Of a DNA stretch of 64,000 nt, positions 1 through 8,532 are shown piece after piece (position 1 is the first letter of the stretch; every line of letters starts with the position of its first letter). Origin of the DNA: Paenibacillus donghaensis. Its GTDB lineage: Bacteria > Bacillota > Bacilli > Paenibacillales > Paenibacillaceae. The notes under the pieces were generated by a model, which made no database searches, was not told the origin of the DNA, and saw only the letters and a program-made list of their open reading frames with translations. The stretch covers positions 6,758,001 through 6,822,000 of the forward strand of contig NZ_CP021780.1 in NCBI RefSeq assembly GCF_002192415.1, in the 5' to 3' direction. The translations under genes were made by a program, and so were the position numbers.

Positions 1-1611
1 GAAGGTACCGTCATAATCAAGGGTTCCATTGCCGCCGTTGGTAGGGCCGTTAGCAATCACGTTACCGCCGGTCATTACGATGGAACCGTTCGAATCCAGT
101 CCGTCGCCAGTGGCGTCTACGGTCAAATCACCGCCGCTGATTGTAAGCACGTGGGCCGCAGTATCCGTGGACTGGCCCTGTGCGCCGCCAGCTGATTGCT
201 CATTCCCGCCAGACACATTCACACCATCATCGGAGGCAACCACCTTCGTCTCCCCGCCGGATACTATAATATTCGCGCCTTCAATGCCCTCATAGCTCTT
301 GGTAATCTCAATCTTGCCACTGGCAATCGTTACTGTGGCTTCGGCATGGATGCCGTCGTCGCCGGAAGCCAGCGTCAGCTCCCCACCTGTGATGGTTACA
401 TTGCTGTTGCTGTGGACCGCATCATCCGCAGCATCAATCGTGAAGCTGCCGCTATTGACGGTCATATTCCCGCCCGCCTTCAGCCCCTTGGCGCTGGTTG
501 ACTCCGTCTCTGCAGCTGCAGCCTCATCTGCTCCTGCCTCTGTTGCTGCCGCATCCGCTACTGCATCTGCAGTTGCATCGGTAGTTGCTGCCGTACCGGA
601 AGGTGCTGCCGGCACTGTTCCTTGTGTCCAACCGCCCGGCGGCGCTGACATGCCGCCTCTGTCTTCGGTCTTCACCCCACCATTGGCATTGCCCCCGCCG
701 CTGACAATAGTGTAGGTTCCGCCATCCGTCAGCAGCGCAGTTTCCGCCTGAATACCGTCATTTCCGGCCTTGATATCGAAGGTTCCGGCCGCAATGGCTA
801 CGAACCCCTTGGCTGCATCCTCGTCATTGGTGGATTTGATTCCATCACCATCAGCAGTGATGGTGATTGTCCCCTCTTGAACAGCCACCATGTCGCGGCC
901 AATAATGCCGTCGTCCGCCGCGTGCACCTCAATCGTGCCGCTCATAATCTTCAGATCATCTTTGCTGGTGATGCCGTCTTTATAGCTGGCATTGACTGTC
1001 AGCTTGCCGGTCCCGTTGATCGTCAGATCGGCTTTGCTGAAGAGCGCCGCACCGGGTTCATCGGAAGCCGCATCCTCAAAAACATAATTTGCTCCATCGG
1101 TCAGCGTATTCTCAGTGCCTTCCTGCAGCGTGAGGATGACTTTGCCCGCTTGTTTAATATAGACAGGTGCGCTGTCGCTATCCTGAATATCCACTCCGTT
1201 AAAGACCAGGTGAACGGTGCCTTTATCCTGCACATTTACGACAAGCTGCCCATCCGTAAGTTTTCCGCTGAGCACGTAAGTTCCGGCTGCATTAATAGTT
1301 ACCAGTCCAGCCTTGGCTTCAGCGCCAGAGCCGCTAATCGTTGCGCTCGTTCCATTCAGTGCGATGGTGGTTGAATTATCGGCACTCCAGGTTGTAAGTG
1401 TATCTTCTTCGTCAAAGGTCACCAGATCGGCAAGCTTCGCACTGGCCAGCTGCACTCCTGAAGGGGTTGTATTCTGTTGCACCGTGGTAGCGGCAGCTGT
1501 TGCTGTAGCTTGTACGGCCGATGATGTGGCCGAGCTAGTGCCGCAAGCCGTCACCAGGACGGCGCTTAACAGCAGCACTCCCCATTTACTGTTTATCATA
1601 AAGTTTCTCAT
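1..1611 (-). CDS. Carbohydrate-binding domain (Cthe_2159/DUF4353-like) lipoprotein, 3' end outside window
   Basis: Reading leftward from the ATG at 1609-1611 gives MRNFMINSKWG, a hydrophobic stretch and the lipobox VTAC, so the product is probably an exported, lipid-anchored protein. The rest is rich in Gly, Asp, Thr and Ala, with short strands repeating a pattern like DGI.A...ITI..G, as in the parallel beta-helix of Cthe_2159-type (DUF4353) carbohydrate-binding proteins. An Ala/Thr/Glu-rich low-complexity insert lies near the middle. The frame is still open at base 1, so the C-terminus is missing. A GAGAGGA ribosome site precedes the start. It is the last gene of the VTC/DUF4956 cluster. Plus-strand ORFs over it are shadows. 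The fold family is fairly safe; the ligand is unknown. Confidence 0.8.
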   Translation of the reverse strand, partial: MRNFMINSKWGVLLLSAVLVTACGTSSATSSAVQATATAAATTVQQNTTPSGVQLASAKLADLVTFDEEDTLTTWSADNSTTIALNGTSATISGSGAEAKAGLVTINAAGTYVLSGKLTDGQLVVNVQDKGTVHLVFNGVDIQDSDSAPVYIKQAGKVILTLQEGTENTLTDGANYVFEDAASDEPGAALFSKADLTINGTGKLTVNASYKDGITSKDDLKIMSGTIEVHAADDGIIGRDMVAVQEGTITITADGDGIKSTNDEDAAKGFVAIAAGTFDIKAGNDGIQAETALLTDGGTYTIVSGGGNANGGVKTEDRGGMSAPPGGWTQGTVPAAPSGTAATTDATADAVADAAATEAGADEAAAAETESTSAKGLKAGGNMTVNSGSFTIDAADDAVHSNSNVTITGGELTLASGDDGIHAEATVTIASGKIEITKSYEGIEGANIIVSGGETKVVASDDGVNVSGGNEQSAGGAQGQSTDTAAHVLTISGGDLTVDATGDGLDSNGSIVMTGGNVIANGPTNGGNGTLDYDGTF

Positions 1612-1634
1612 CGTAATCTTCCTCTCATTATGGG

Positions 1635-2317
1635 TTAATAGTCTGTGTAGGTGGGCGTCATGGTTAAGGAGATATCCAGATTGCCATTGCGGCAGCGGAG
1701 CGCGTCGAGGAATTCCTTCTGGCTCGTCTGCTCACTGATGCTTACGGCGTAGACCAGCTCATACAGGCTGCCCAGCTCGGTGGTTCTGATTTTTTTCAGT
1801 TCATAAGCCACGTTGTATTGATTGAATACTTCTGCAAAAGCTTCCTCATACCCCAGATTCTCGGGAATCGTTACTTTAAGCAGCTTCTGCAGGCTTGTTC
1901 TGACGCCAAAGTTCAGACGGTTCAGGGCAAACATCAGCACGCAGAGGATCAGGGTGAACAATACAGCGTAGCCGAAGGAACCGACCCCGCAGGCAAGACC
2001 CGAGGCCATCGTGAACAGGACAAACGTAATGTCCTTCGGATCACCAGGCGCGCTGCGGAAGCGGATAATGGAGAAGGCTCCGGCGAGACTGAACGCTCTG
2101 GCGACATTGCTGCCGATCAGCAGAATGATGATCGCGACGATGACCGGCAGCAGCACCATCGTAAGAGTGAAGCTCTGGGAATAGCTGCCTGGGTTGGTTC
2201 TCATATAAGTCCAGCTGATCATGGCCCCAGGACCACCGAGATTAGAATAGTTAAGATAGCGCTGGTGAAGGTTAGTTCGGTACTGACTAGATCGGTGGAA
2301 AATAACGAATCAAGCAT
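1635..2317 (-). CDS. DUF4956 membrane protein, apparently frameshifted near 2223
   Basis: The body (from the ATG at 2222) has hydrophobic segments, the motif RAFSLAGAFSIIRFR and a soluble C-terminal domain, typical of DUF4956 proteins found beside VTC-domain genes. The natural N-terminus, MLDSLFSTDLVSTELTF followed by a hydrophobic run, starts at 2317. It is in another frame and runs into a TGA at the junction. One extra G in the GGGG run at about 2223-2226 would join them as ...VVLGAMISWTY. The gene overlaps the 3' end of the VTC gene by 8 bases, suggesting translational coupling. The single-base defect may be a homopolymer sequencing error or a true frameshift. Function is unknown. Confidence 0.75.
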
Positions 2318-3053
2318 AGAGGACACTCTCCTGTTCAATTGTGCTGTTCTTGAGCATTTTTTTGTATTCATTGCCGTATTTGGAGAAGCTGGTACGATAC
2401 ATCTGGTGTTCGGAGAGCAGCCTGGACAGCCACATCGGAATCGTATTCTCCGCCTTCACTTCCATCAGCCACTGACCCGGCTCCAGCAGCTGTTCACCGT
2501 AAGGCCCTTGTTCCAGCGACAGATCATAACGTCTGCAGCGGATATTGGTGTCAAAGGTTATTCTGAGGTCCCGGTTCTCTTTGCTGAACATTGCCTTGCG
2601 GTCATAGGAGAGATACAGCTTCGGCATCAACTCGTACCGTTCCAGGAAATAGCTGATCTCGTTCACCACCTGCTTGTTCATATAATCCCGCAGCTGCGGC
2701 GCGGCACCGGTGCGGACGAATTCGTAGGCCTCGTTCAGCTTAAGTGCGGTTCTTCTTTTGTTGACCAGGCCGAACACCTTTTTCTTGATTTCGAGGTATA
2801 CTCTGGCTTCCTGATCGGGTGTTCCGTAAGCTCTTAAACGCAGCTTCTCTTTATATTTGGGCTTCGACAGACTGTTGCGGATCAAAGCATCATGTTGCGT
2901 GTCATAATATAGGTTGGTGATGGAATAGAATTCGTGCTGCTTGTTGTAAGCGTCCAGCTCCATATGCGCCAGCAGCTCCATATAGAAGCGGTTATAAGCT
3001 GTGTTATCCAGCAGATATTTGTTCTCATAACGGTTAAATACTTCGATCGCCAT
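2310..3053 (-). CDS. VTC-domain polyphosphate polymerase-like protein
   Basis: A 247-residue protein beginning MAIEVFNRYENKYLL. It has the VTC/CYTH tunnel signature: an early RYENKY motif, SITNLYYDT, paired basic strands KYKEKLRLRAYG and YLEIKKK, a late arginine YDRKAMF, and an acidic/basic WLMEVKAE strand near the C-terminus. In yeast this domain makes polyphosphate from ATP. Bacterial homologues sit with DUF4956 and CotH or carbohydrate-binding genes, where their role is not settled. It is the first gene of the leftward cluster. The start is chosen from the AAAGGAATG site and the conserved N-terminus. Upstream CTTAA repeats may bind the divergent response regulator. Confidence 0.85.
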   Translation of the reverse strand: MAIEVFNRYENKYLLDNTAYNRFYMELLAHMELDAYNKQHEFYSITNLYYDTQHDALIRNSLSKPKYKEKLRLRAYGTPDQEARVYLEIKKKVFGLVNKRRTALKLNEAYEFVRTGAAPQLRDYMNKQVVNEISYFLERYELMPKLYLSYDRKAMFSKENRDLRITFDTNIRCRRYDLSLEQGPYGEQLLEPGQWLMEVKAENTIPMWLSRLLSEHQMYRTSFSKYGNEYKKMLKNSTIEQESVLYA

Positions 3054-3116
3054 ATCGGTTCATTCCTTTCGGTTGGTGCGTCTCTCCTGCTCATGTCTGT
3101 ATCTTAGCCCCCAAAC

Positions 3117-3175
3117 CTTTAATGAATCTTAAATGCTTTTTACACTGGCTTAACTTTTTTTACATTGCCTTAACA
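3117..3175. promoter_or_regulatory. Phased CTTAA direct repeats, candidate response-regulator binding site
   Basis: Three CTTAA boxes at 3128-3132, 3149-3153 and 3169-3173 recur every 20-21 bases. The last two lie in longer repeats, TTTTACACTGGCTTAAC and TTTTACATTGCCTTAAC. Direct repeats near two helical turns apart are typical of OmpR-family sites. They lie 64 or more bases upstream of the VTC gene and before the regulator gene at 3290, so they could control either. Inference from pattern and position. Confidence 0.45.
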
Positions 3176-3289
3176 CAGACACCCCTCCGGACGACTTCCT
3201 TCAATTAAGGTTGACTAAAGGTAAGCTTGATATAATGTGTAAAGAAACAGGTATAACGCATCACAATCCATACAGAGGATGGCAAACCG

Positions 3290-3967
3290 ATGAGAATATT
3301 AATCGTAGAAGATGAGATTCATCTGGCAGAGGCCTTATCGCAAATCTTAAAAAAACAACATTACTCCGTAGACGCTGTCCACGACGGCCGATCGGGGCTG
3401 GATTATGCCCTGAGCGGGATCTATGATCTGCTGCTGCTTGATATTATGATGCCTGAGATGGATGGAATCAGCGTGCTGCGCGCCCTCCGCAAGGAAGGGG
3501 TATCGACACCTGTAATCATGCTTACCGCCAAAGGCGAGATTACCGACATGGTGACCGGGCTGGATCAGGGGGCGGATGACTATATAGCCAAACCTTTTTC
3601 TTCGGAGGAGCTGCTGGCCCGTATCCGGGCGGCCTTGCGGCGTAAGGGCGAGGTAATACCGGATGATACGCTGAAATTTGGGGATGTGGAGCTGAACACC
3701 GCAAGTCTGCGGCTGGCCGTAGGCGGCAAGGAAATCAAGCTGAACCTGAAGGAATGCGGACTGCTGGAGCTGCTCATTCTGCGGAAACAGGCCGTAACCT
3801 CCAAGGAGCAGATTATTGAGAAGCTGTGGGGCTTCGACTCGGAAGCGGAGCATAACAACGTGGAAGTCTATATCTCATTTTTACGCAAAAAACTGACCTT
3901 CCTCGGCTCACAGGTACGTATCAGTACGATCCGGGGTGTAGGTTATGTATTGGAGGGGGCCTCCTGA
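3290..3967 (+). CDS. OmpR/PhoB-family response regulator
   Basis: A 225-residue protein. The N-terminal receiver has the acidic pair ED at residues 7-8, phospho-acceptor Asp51 in LLLLDIMMPEMDG, the switch residue in MLTAK and the lysine in IAKPF. The C-terminal winged helix has the usual LNLKECGLLELLI, VEVYISFLRKK and STIRGVGYVL blocks. Length is normal. It overlaps the downstream histidine kinase by one base (TGATG), so the two are cotranslated. The divergent VTC cluster is its likeliest neighbour target, since these genes often sit together; that is inference. Confidence 0.93.
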   Translation: MRILIVEDEIHLAEALSQILKKQHYSVDAVHDGRSGLDYALSGIYDLLLLDIMMPEMDGISVLRALRKEGVSTPVIMLTAKGEITDMVTGLDQGADDYIAKPFSSEELLARIRAALRRKGEVIPDDTLKFGDVELNTASLRLAVGGKEIKLNLKECGLLELLILRKQAVTSKEQIIEKLWGFDSEAEHNNVEVYISFLRKKLTFLGSQVRISTIRGVGYVLEGAS

Positions 3968-5262
3968 TGTTCAAGAAGCTGCGCAACCGGTTCCTGATTG
4001 TTAATCTGGTCACGATCTCTGTAATCATGCTGGTCGCTTTCGCCGCCATTTACGTGATTATGTACCGCGATGTGCAAGGGGAGATTAACATGGATCTCTA
4101 CCGCATATCCGATTCCTATGGACGGGAGTCCGGCAAATACCTGGGGCCGCGAATGGGCGGAGCCGATTCTCCGTTGACCCCTGCGGCTGGCGAGTTGCCT
4201 GATAAGGGCGGCAAAGCCTATAATCCACCGGAGCGCTTCATCTCCTTCATGGTACAGACCGACAAGGAATGGAAGCTTACGGGCAAGGAGTCCCGTTTTG
4301 AGATAGATACAGAATTCTATGCTCTGGCTCTGGCGGAAGCGGTGGCTGAGAATAACAGCCGGAATAAGGATACCGGACAGTTCACACTGGACGGGAACCA
4401 CTGGATTTATACCGTACAGCCCAACGATGAAGGCTATAAGCTGGTCTTTCTGGATATTACGGCGCAGCAGGAAATCCTGACCAAGCTGATCTATACCTTC
4501 ACTGTGGTCGGATTGGCGATGCTGATTATCCTCTTTTTTACCAGCCGATTCTTCGCCAATCGTTCGATCAGACCGGTCCGTGAGGCTTTCAACAAGCAGA
4601 AGCAGTTTATCGCCGATGCCTCCCACGAGCTGAAGACACCGCTGACCATTATCAACACCAACGCCGATGTTCTGCTGTCGAACCGGGAGGACACGATTCA
4701 TAACCAGTCGAAATGGCTGCATTATATCAAGTCGGAGACGGAGCGGATGACCAAACTGACCAATGACCTGCTGTATCTGACCGAGATGGATGATTCCAGA
4801 ACCGGGATGGTTGCTGCGAGGTTCAATCTGAGCGAGGCGGTTGAGAACATTATTCTTACGATGGAAGCCGTTATTTACGAGAAAAACATTGCCCTCGACT
4901 ATCACATCCAGCCCGGTCTGACCGTGCAGGGCAACAGCCAGCAGCTCCAGCAGGTGGTCATGATCCTGCTCGACAACGCTGTGAAATATACGAACCCCAA
5001 GGGAGCCGTTACGTTGTCTCTGACCCGGCAGCATAATGACGTTGTGCTCTCGGTCACCAACACCGGCGAAGGCATTGCACCTGAGCATCTGACCCGGATC
5101 TTCGACCGCTTCTACCGGACCGATGCTTCCCGTGCACGTAAGCAAGGCGGCTACGGCCTGGGCCTCGCCATTGCCAAATCGATCGTGGACCAGCACAAAG
5201 GCAGAATCTACGCCAAAAGTGTGGTCGGAGAGTCTGCCACTTTTTATGTGCAGCTAGGTTAA
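3967..5262 (+). CDS. Membrane sensor histidine kinase
   Basis: A 431-residue kinase. A transmembrane helix at about residues 11-33 and a second at about 177-198 flank an extracytoplasmic domain of about 140 residues. The H box is DASHELKTPLT with His220. The ATPase domain shows the N box LLDNAVKYTNP, a G1-like NTGEGI, the F box IFDRFYRTD and the G2 box GGYGLGLAIAKSI. It is the partner of the regulator one base upstream. It ends two bases before the convergent XRE gene. The sensed signal is not evident from the sequence. Confidence 0.92.
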   Translation: MFKKLRNRFLIVNLVTISVIMLVAFAAIYVIMYRDVQGEINMDLYRISDSYGRESGKYLGPRMGGADSPLTPAAGELPDKGGKAYNPPERFISFMVQTDKEWKLTGKESRFEIDTEFYALALAEAVAENNSRNKDTGQFTLDGNHWIYTVQPNDEGYKLVFLDITAQQEILTKLIYTFTVVGLAMLIILFFTSRFFANRSIRPVREAFNKQKQFIADASHELKTPLTIINTNADVLLSNREDTIHNQSKWLHYIKSETERMTKLTNDLLYLTEMDDSRTGMVAARFNLSEAVENIILTMEAVIYEKNIALDYHIQPGLTVQGNSQQLQQVVMILLDNAVKYTNPKGAVTLSLTRQHNDVVLSVTNTGEGIAPEHLTRIFDRFYRTDASRARKQGGYGLGLAIAKSIVDQHKGRIYAKSVVGESATFYVQLG

Positions 5263-5264
5263 GC

Positions 5265-6059
5265 TCAAATTTTTTCTATAACCTTTTTTGATTTTCTTGC
5301 CAGACGGGCACTGAACCGATTAACATACTGATCGTTCTCGAGCAGAACAGCATAGGTATCTCTGGAAACTATTACGTTGCACAAGATATATACACCCGCA
5401 CCAAACAGGAATACGCAGAGTGCATAATAAGGAGCCGACTGTTCGGTAATGTCTAAGAACCCTTTTCGTGTAAGAAGGAAGGACAGTCCGCTAAACGCAA
5501 CACAAACGGTACCAAGGATAGAAAGAACTACATGCTTGCGCTTTAGCAGTGCGAGTTCGTCCTTCAGCTCTTTTAATGTAACGGGGTCTAAGATCAGCGG
5601 TTCTTTAGTTATGGCTGTATATTGCTTGTTATCTGCAAAGCCGGCAACAACGAAAGACACAATACCAAGCGTGGCAAGGACCAGACCCGAAACGATGTAC
5701 GTAGGCACGGAGTGTCTGAACAGGAAATAAGGGATAGCGGAACAAATCAACAGACTAATTCCCGCCGCCACGTATTGGGTCTGCTTCTTATTGGACAACA
5801 AATAACCGGCCGCCATCTCTCTGCTGACATAGTACCCTTTGTCATGTTCAACCCTGTTTTCTGTAGTATCTTTTAACAGATAGTCAACCGACACTTCAAA
5901 AATATTACTTAGCAGAAGCAATTTTTCGGTTTCAGGATACCCCTGATTATTCTCCCATTTACTGATCGCCTGCCGCGTGGTGTCTAATTTCTCAGCCAAT
6001 GCCTCCTGGGACAAGCCATGCTCTTTTCTAAGTTTGTAAATTTTCTCTCCAAAACCCAT
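5265..6059 (-). CDS. XRE-family regulator with C-terminal membrane helices
   Basis: A 264-residue protein. Residues 1-65 form a Cro/C1-type helix-turn-helix (IYKLRKEHGLSQEALAEKL, then TTRQAISKWENNQGYPE). After a linker come four hydrophobic segments at about residues 95-115, 120-140, 180-200 and 210-230, so it is a membrane-tethered transcription factor. Such proteins are common in Firmicutes and often respond to envelope stress or control nearby transporters. A GGAGG site precedes the ATG. It converges with the histidine kinase. No target or signal can be named. Confidence 0.88.
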   Translation of the reverse strand: MGFGEKIYKLRKEHGLSQEALAEKLDTTRQAISKWENNQGYPETEKLLLLSNIFEVSVDYLLKDTTENRVEHDKGYYVSREMAAGYLLSNKKQTQYVAAGISLLICSAIPYFLFRHSVPTYIVSGLVLATLGIVSFVVAGFADNKQYTAITKEPLILDPVTLKELKDELALLKRKHVVLSILGTVCVAFSGLSFLLTRKGFLDITEQSAPYYALCVFLFGAGVYILCNVIVSRDTYAVLLENDQYVNRFSARLARKSKKVIEKI

Positions 6060-6190
6060 ATTCGAATATCCTCCTTATTGATTATTCAATCTACTGAGTA
6101 CAGGATATCAAATCACACTCGAACAGACTATCATTTACCGGTTACATTGTGTCAACTTGGAGTTGCAGCCGCGCAACCACCGTTTGTAGC

Positions 6191-6900
6191 ATGCTTGTGG
6201 AGGTGATTGGTGGAGAAGGACAGAGCTTTGATGTTCAGCTTGCTTTGGATATTATGAGTCAGTATATGGGAACGCCTTATTATTTTGGTGGGCGTTCTCC
6301 GAAAGCGCCGGGCTTTGATTGCTCCGGTATCCTGGAATATGCCTTCGGCCAGATGGGGATTGATTTTAGCGGTTCAGCGGCTTCACAGTACAACAAGACA
6401 GTCTCCATCAGTGAAGAAGATATTATGCCTGGGGATTTTATATTCTTCCAAACTTATAAGAAAGGCCCGTCTCATGTAGGGATGTATATCGGAAATGACT
6501 TGATGGAGAGGGAAGCGCGGTGGTCTTGGTGAGGACGGCTACGTTGTTTCTCCGCAAGACTGGGCGCTTGAGGATATTCGTGAGTTTATTACCAGTGGTG
6601 ATTTTGATTCAGATGCCTTTCCTACTGCCCTTCAGGCCGCAGGATTCGAGACACCCAGCCAGTCGGAGCCGCAGTCTATTCATTCTGCCGGCAAGCTATG
6701 GGTCGAGCTATACGCTTCCTTACACAGTCCACCAGTGAAAGTGAAAAGAAGCTGGCTAAGACTACTGAAAAAAAGCGAAATGTCTTTGGTGAAGCGGATT
6801 TCGATGATTTGGCTGGCCCCGGGGAATGTTATTTTTTTGCCGGTAACCTTGGCTCCATGGCTGATCGCCTGCGTCTTCTGCCTGTACCCACCATAGTCTG
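6191..6900 (+). pseudogene. Broken NlpC/P60 (C40) cysteine peptidase
   Basis: Up to about 6510 the frame encodes a C40 domain: YYFGGRSPKAPGFDCSGILEYAF contains the catalytic Cys, followed by SQYNKTVSI, MPGDFIFF and the His-containing SHVGMYIGND. Such enzymes cut peptidoglycan peptides and often form the C-terminal half of lysozyme/C40 proteins in conjugative elements. After GND the frame is lost at a TGA near 6532. Another frame continues with GEDGYVVSPQDWALEDIREF and a hydrophobic tail to a TAG near 6900. The gene lacks a signal peptide and an N-terminal partner domain, so it looks like a relic, possibly of a mobile element. No second element gene is visible. Confidence 0.6.
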
Positions 6901-7164
6901 AATCGATATCAGGCCATTGTTGATATAGTGTCATAGGTGGCCTGCAGGCCGGACTGCGGCGAATAGATGGTTTTGGGTCAAGCTTCTGCATAGTATGTAT
7001 TTCAGGTAAATTTTCCCTGAATCTCCCGCTATTTATCCAAATCTAGTACTGTTGAAACTTAATGCCGTGAACTAAATTGAAAAAGCTCCAGTAAATATAA
7101 TCATACTGTCGAGCAGCTTGTAAGAAAGGCGGAATATGTTCTGCTTCAATAAATAAGCACCGTA

Positions 7165-7248
7165 CTATTTACGGCGCCAACGCAAATTAAAGTATCCAAT
7201 TGTAACTTGCAAAATAATTATAAAAGCTATCCAAAGTGCAAGTTTCAC
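7165..7248 (-). CDS. Tiny membrane peptide (27 aa)
   Basis: A GTG start at 7246-7248 with GAGGTG upstream encodes a 27-residue peptide. One hydrophobic helix (ALWIAFIIILQVTIGYF) ends in a basic tail (NLRWRRK). This layout suits a membrane micropeptide or type I toxin-like peptide, but I recognise no family. It lies just after a second, similar hydrophobic ORF (7260-7335) in an A+T-rich, possibly acquired patch. Confidence is low because short hydrophobic ORFs can occur by chance. Confidence 0.35.
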   Translation of the reverse strand: MKLALWIAFIIILQVTIGYFNLRWRRK

Positions 7249-7259
7249 AATTCAGCACC

Positions 7260-7335
7260 TCACTTTCGTCTCTTAGCACCATATAAGCCACCAACTACAA
7301 CAATGCTTATAACTAAAACAATTCAGTAGACCCAT
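7260..7335 (-). pseudogene. Tiny membrane peptide ORF with one-base frameshift
   Basis: An ATG at 7333-7335 preceded by AAAGGAG starts MGLL. Removing one A after the fourth codon gives a hydrophobic helix (IVLVISIVVVGGLYG) with the basic tail AKRRK, stopping at 7260. As written, the start frame instead runs to a Cys/Trp-rich 20-mer. The good ribosome site and the membrane-plus-basic-tail plan shared with the next ORF suggest a real pair with a small indel. Confidence 0.3.
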
Positions 7336-7556
7336 TAAGATCCACTCCTTTAAACTACAATACGACACTACATCAGTTTTGTAAATTCATGGGTAAATTC
7401 TCAGAAGAGGCACAGCACGCCATAGTCAATCTGAAATCCGAAAACAGGGGTTTCGCCGCAAAGAGAGATTAGAGAAAATGAGGTCGGATCGAAGACGCAA
7501 GCGCAAAGACGGAGTAGACACAAACTATAAATTATTTATCAAGAATTCCACAAAAA

Positions 7557-7583
7557 AGTCTCTATTTTTAAAAAATAGAGACT
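7557..7583 (-). terminator. Intrinsic terminator of the GNAT gene
   Basis: AGTCTCTATTTTT pairs with AAAAAATAGAGACT just past the acetyltransferase stop at 7593. The A/T-rich stem gives T-runs on both strands. Confidence 0.75.
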
Positions 7584-7592
7584 GAAAAATGG

Positions 7593-8126
7593 TTAATCTG
7601 TTTTAAGTCTTGAGTAAATATTAAGATCAATAAATCTGTCTTTAGATTTCTCGCTTTTTCTAAGTGTACCTTCAAATGTAAAGCCTAATTTTTGCAGTAC
7701 TTTAATTGAATTAAGGTTTTGAGGTTCTACTTTAGCCTCAATTCTATTGAAATTTAAATGTTCAAATGCGTAATCTAACAGACTAGAAACGGCTTCAGTT
7801 ACGTAGCCCTTACCCCAAAAAGTGCTATCAAGATCATAGCCGATTTCTGCTTTAAAGTTTTCATAGTCAAGTGTATTAAATCCGCATGAGCCAATGACTT
7901 GATTTGTTTTTGCCTCAATGATCGTATAGCGCATAGCCTTGTTTTGAGCAGAAAGTTCATTTAGAAAATTAATCATTTCTTTCGCTTGGTTTTCATCTGA
8001 AAAGTTCTCGATGTTCATAAATTTTGTAACGTCTGGGTTTGACCAAATTTTAAATAAACAGGGGGAATTGGCTTCTGTCATTTTTCTTAAATACAATCTT
8101 TCTGTAAGTAATAAATCGGGTATCAA
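7593..8126 (-). CDS. GNAT N-acetyltransferase (RimJ/RimL type)
   Basis: A 177-residue protein beginning with TTG at 8124-8126 behind a GGAGG site. It has the RimJ/RimL opening LLLTERLYLRKM, the acyl-CoA binding region GYDLDSTFWGKGYVTEAVSSLLDYAFE and the closing NLNSIKVLQKLGFTFEGTLRKS. These enzymes transfer an acetyl group to amines, including protein N-termini and some drugs. The substrate cannot be read from sequence. The gene and its flanks (about 7.0-8.3 kb) are clearly more A+T-rich than neighbours, which suggests horizontal transfer. It has its own terminator and appears monocistronic. Confidence 0.88.
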   Translation of the reverse strand: MIPDLLLTERLYLRKMTEANSPCLFKIWSNPDVTKFMNIENFSDENQAKEMINFLNELSAQNKAMRYTIIEAKTNQVIGSCGFNTLDYENFKAEIGYDLDSTFWGKGYVTEAVSSLLDYAFEHLNFNRIEAKVEPQNLNSIKVLQKLGFTFEGTLRKSEKSKDRFIDLNIYSRLKTD

Positions 8127-8532
8127 TTATCTTAACCTCCAATTTTAAATTAATTAGTGGATTTAAGTATTGATATCTGCGCATAATTCAGTCCCTTCGA
8201 ATACTGTAATTATTCAATAATAACATAGTTCAAAGATTTTTTTAGAAGATTAATTAGTCAACAGTACGAAAAGTATGCCAATGATAGTACGATACAGTGT
8301 TTGGCTAGGGGCATTCATCACACAATACGAATACTACAAGGAAGCACCATGACCCTGCTCCCGGCAACTCTTGCAAATGCACCAGGCAGCGAATACAAGC
8401 GAAGCAGCGATTTAACTGGGAGAAATTAGCCTCGCCCACCCGCAAGTGCCACCATAATTGTCTTTCCCCTGCCCCCATGCTATCTTAAGCATGTACAGAA
8501 TTGTCAACCATTCGATTACTGGAGGTGCAGCT
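8127..8532. other. Intergenic region, no gene seen
   Basis: About 400 bases between the divergent GNAT and SDR genes. The left two-thirds are A+T-rich; the right part returns to genome-average composition. No convincing ORF, RNA or repeat is visible, though both promoters must lie here. Confidence 0.5.

Noticed and set aside
29..1374. Several Pro/Ala/Ser-rich plus-strand ORFs at the left end
   Set aside because: They are antisense to the repetitive beta-helix lipoprotein on the minus strand, which has a start, ribosome site, lipobox and coherent repeats.
3943..5196. A 417-codon minus-strand open frame
   Set aside because: It is the shadow of the histidine kinase on the plus strand, which has all kinase boxes.
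6149..6900. Integrated conjugative element
   Set aside because: A single broken C40 peptidase is present, with no relaxase, integrase or VirB4-like gene and no attachment repeats.
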